Source: Chlorokybus atmophyticus (lineage: Eukaryota > Streptophyta > Chlorokybophyceae > Chlorokybales > Chlorokybaceae). From it: a stretch of DNA of 64,000 nucleotides. The notes beneath the pieces are model-generated. The model was not told the DNA's origin, searched no databases, and saw only the letters and a program-made list of their open reading frames with translations. Below, piece after piece: positions 63,803 to 64,000 of the stretch. Both the position numbers and the translations under genes were made by a program. The DNA lies in the NCBI GenBank assembly GCA_009103225.1, contig RHPI01003642.1, forward strand, positions 1,045,099 through 1,109,098, in the 5' to 3' direction. How positions within the stretch are numbered: the first letter of the stretch is position 1; each line of letters starts with the position of its first letter.

Positions 63803-64000
63803 CTCTCTCGCTGTCGCTCTCTCGCTCGCGCTCTGTGCGTGTACGCAGAGTAGTGTGTGTGTGTGCGTGTGTGCTTGCGCGCGATTGCATTCTACAGCAT
63901 TGCCTTGAGGTCTCTTGCAAGCTCTGTTGCAGTTATCCTTCCTAGGGCATCCCAATATTGTCTTGGGACAAGTGCACACAACTTGTGACACATTACGATG

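Overview
The window is nuclear DNA from a eukaryote, most likely a flagellated green alga or another early-branching member of the green lineage. Its protein-coding genes are split into many short exons by GT-AG (occasionally GC-AG) introns. A plant-type, plastid-like adenylate kinase, a DDM1-type remodeler, a PPR-SMR protein and a ciliary protein (CFAP45) occur together. The species cannot be fixed from sequence alone; a prasinophyte-like or charophyte-grade flagellate is my inference.

There are two kinds of territory. Four blocks carry host genes. (1) 17.3-27.6 kb holds a DDM1/LSH remodeler (+), PIG-T (-) and a PPR-SMR protein (+). (2) 42.4-43.4 kb holds adenylate kinase (+). (3) 45.6-58.3 kb holds a TTC1-like TPR protein (-), MTR4 helicase (+), AAGAB/p34 (-) and CFAP45 (+). 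(4) 58.8-63.2 kb holds an ankyrin/coiled-coil protein (-) and the first exon of a universal stress protein (+). I rebuilt exon structures by hand from splice sites and family similarity. Every complete host model sums to a multiple of three: 718, 599, 488, 267, 311, 1035, 356, 518 and 282 aa. Three pairs are head-to-head with 141-416 bp between start codons: PIG-T/PPR-SMR, TTC1/MTR4 and AAGAB/CFAP45.

The rest is accessory DNA. 0-2.1 kb is the N-terminal two-thirds of a CACTA/Tnp2-type transposase. 2.5-4.2 kb is tandem and palindromic repeat. 4.3-6.2 kb is a decayed element with an OTU cysteine-protease domain. 7.2 kb is a frameshifted pogo/Tigger-like transposase scrap. 8.5-12.7 kb holds CA/TG-rich repeats, hairpin families and an assembly gap (10210-10344). 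12.7-17.3 kb has no recognisable gene. 28-41 kb is AT-rich and holds a 225-bp tandem repeat, a zinc-finger/coiled-coil/RING gene, a GIY-YIG nuclease gene and a broken Helitron (Rep plus PIF1-like helicase).

The most interesting signal is that the mobile or orphan ORFs (OTU element, RING gene, transposase, Helitron) run on in frame through TAA and TAG codons, nearly always without TGA. One TAA sits inside a RING finger between metal-ligand pairs. The host genes use TAG and TGA as real stops and never carry internal TAA/TAG. This could mean a different code, readthrough, or C-to-T decay at methylated CAG/CAA codons in a genome that encodes DDM1.
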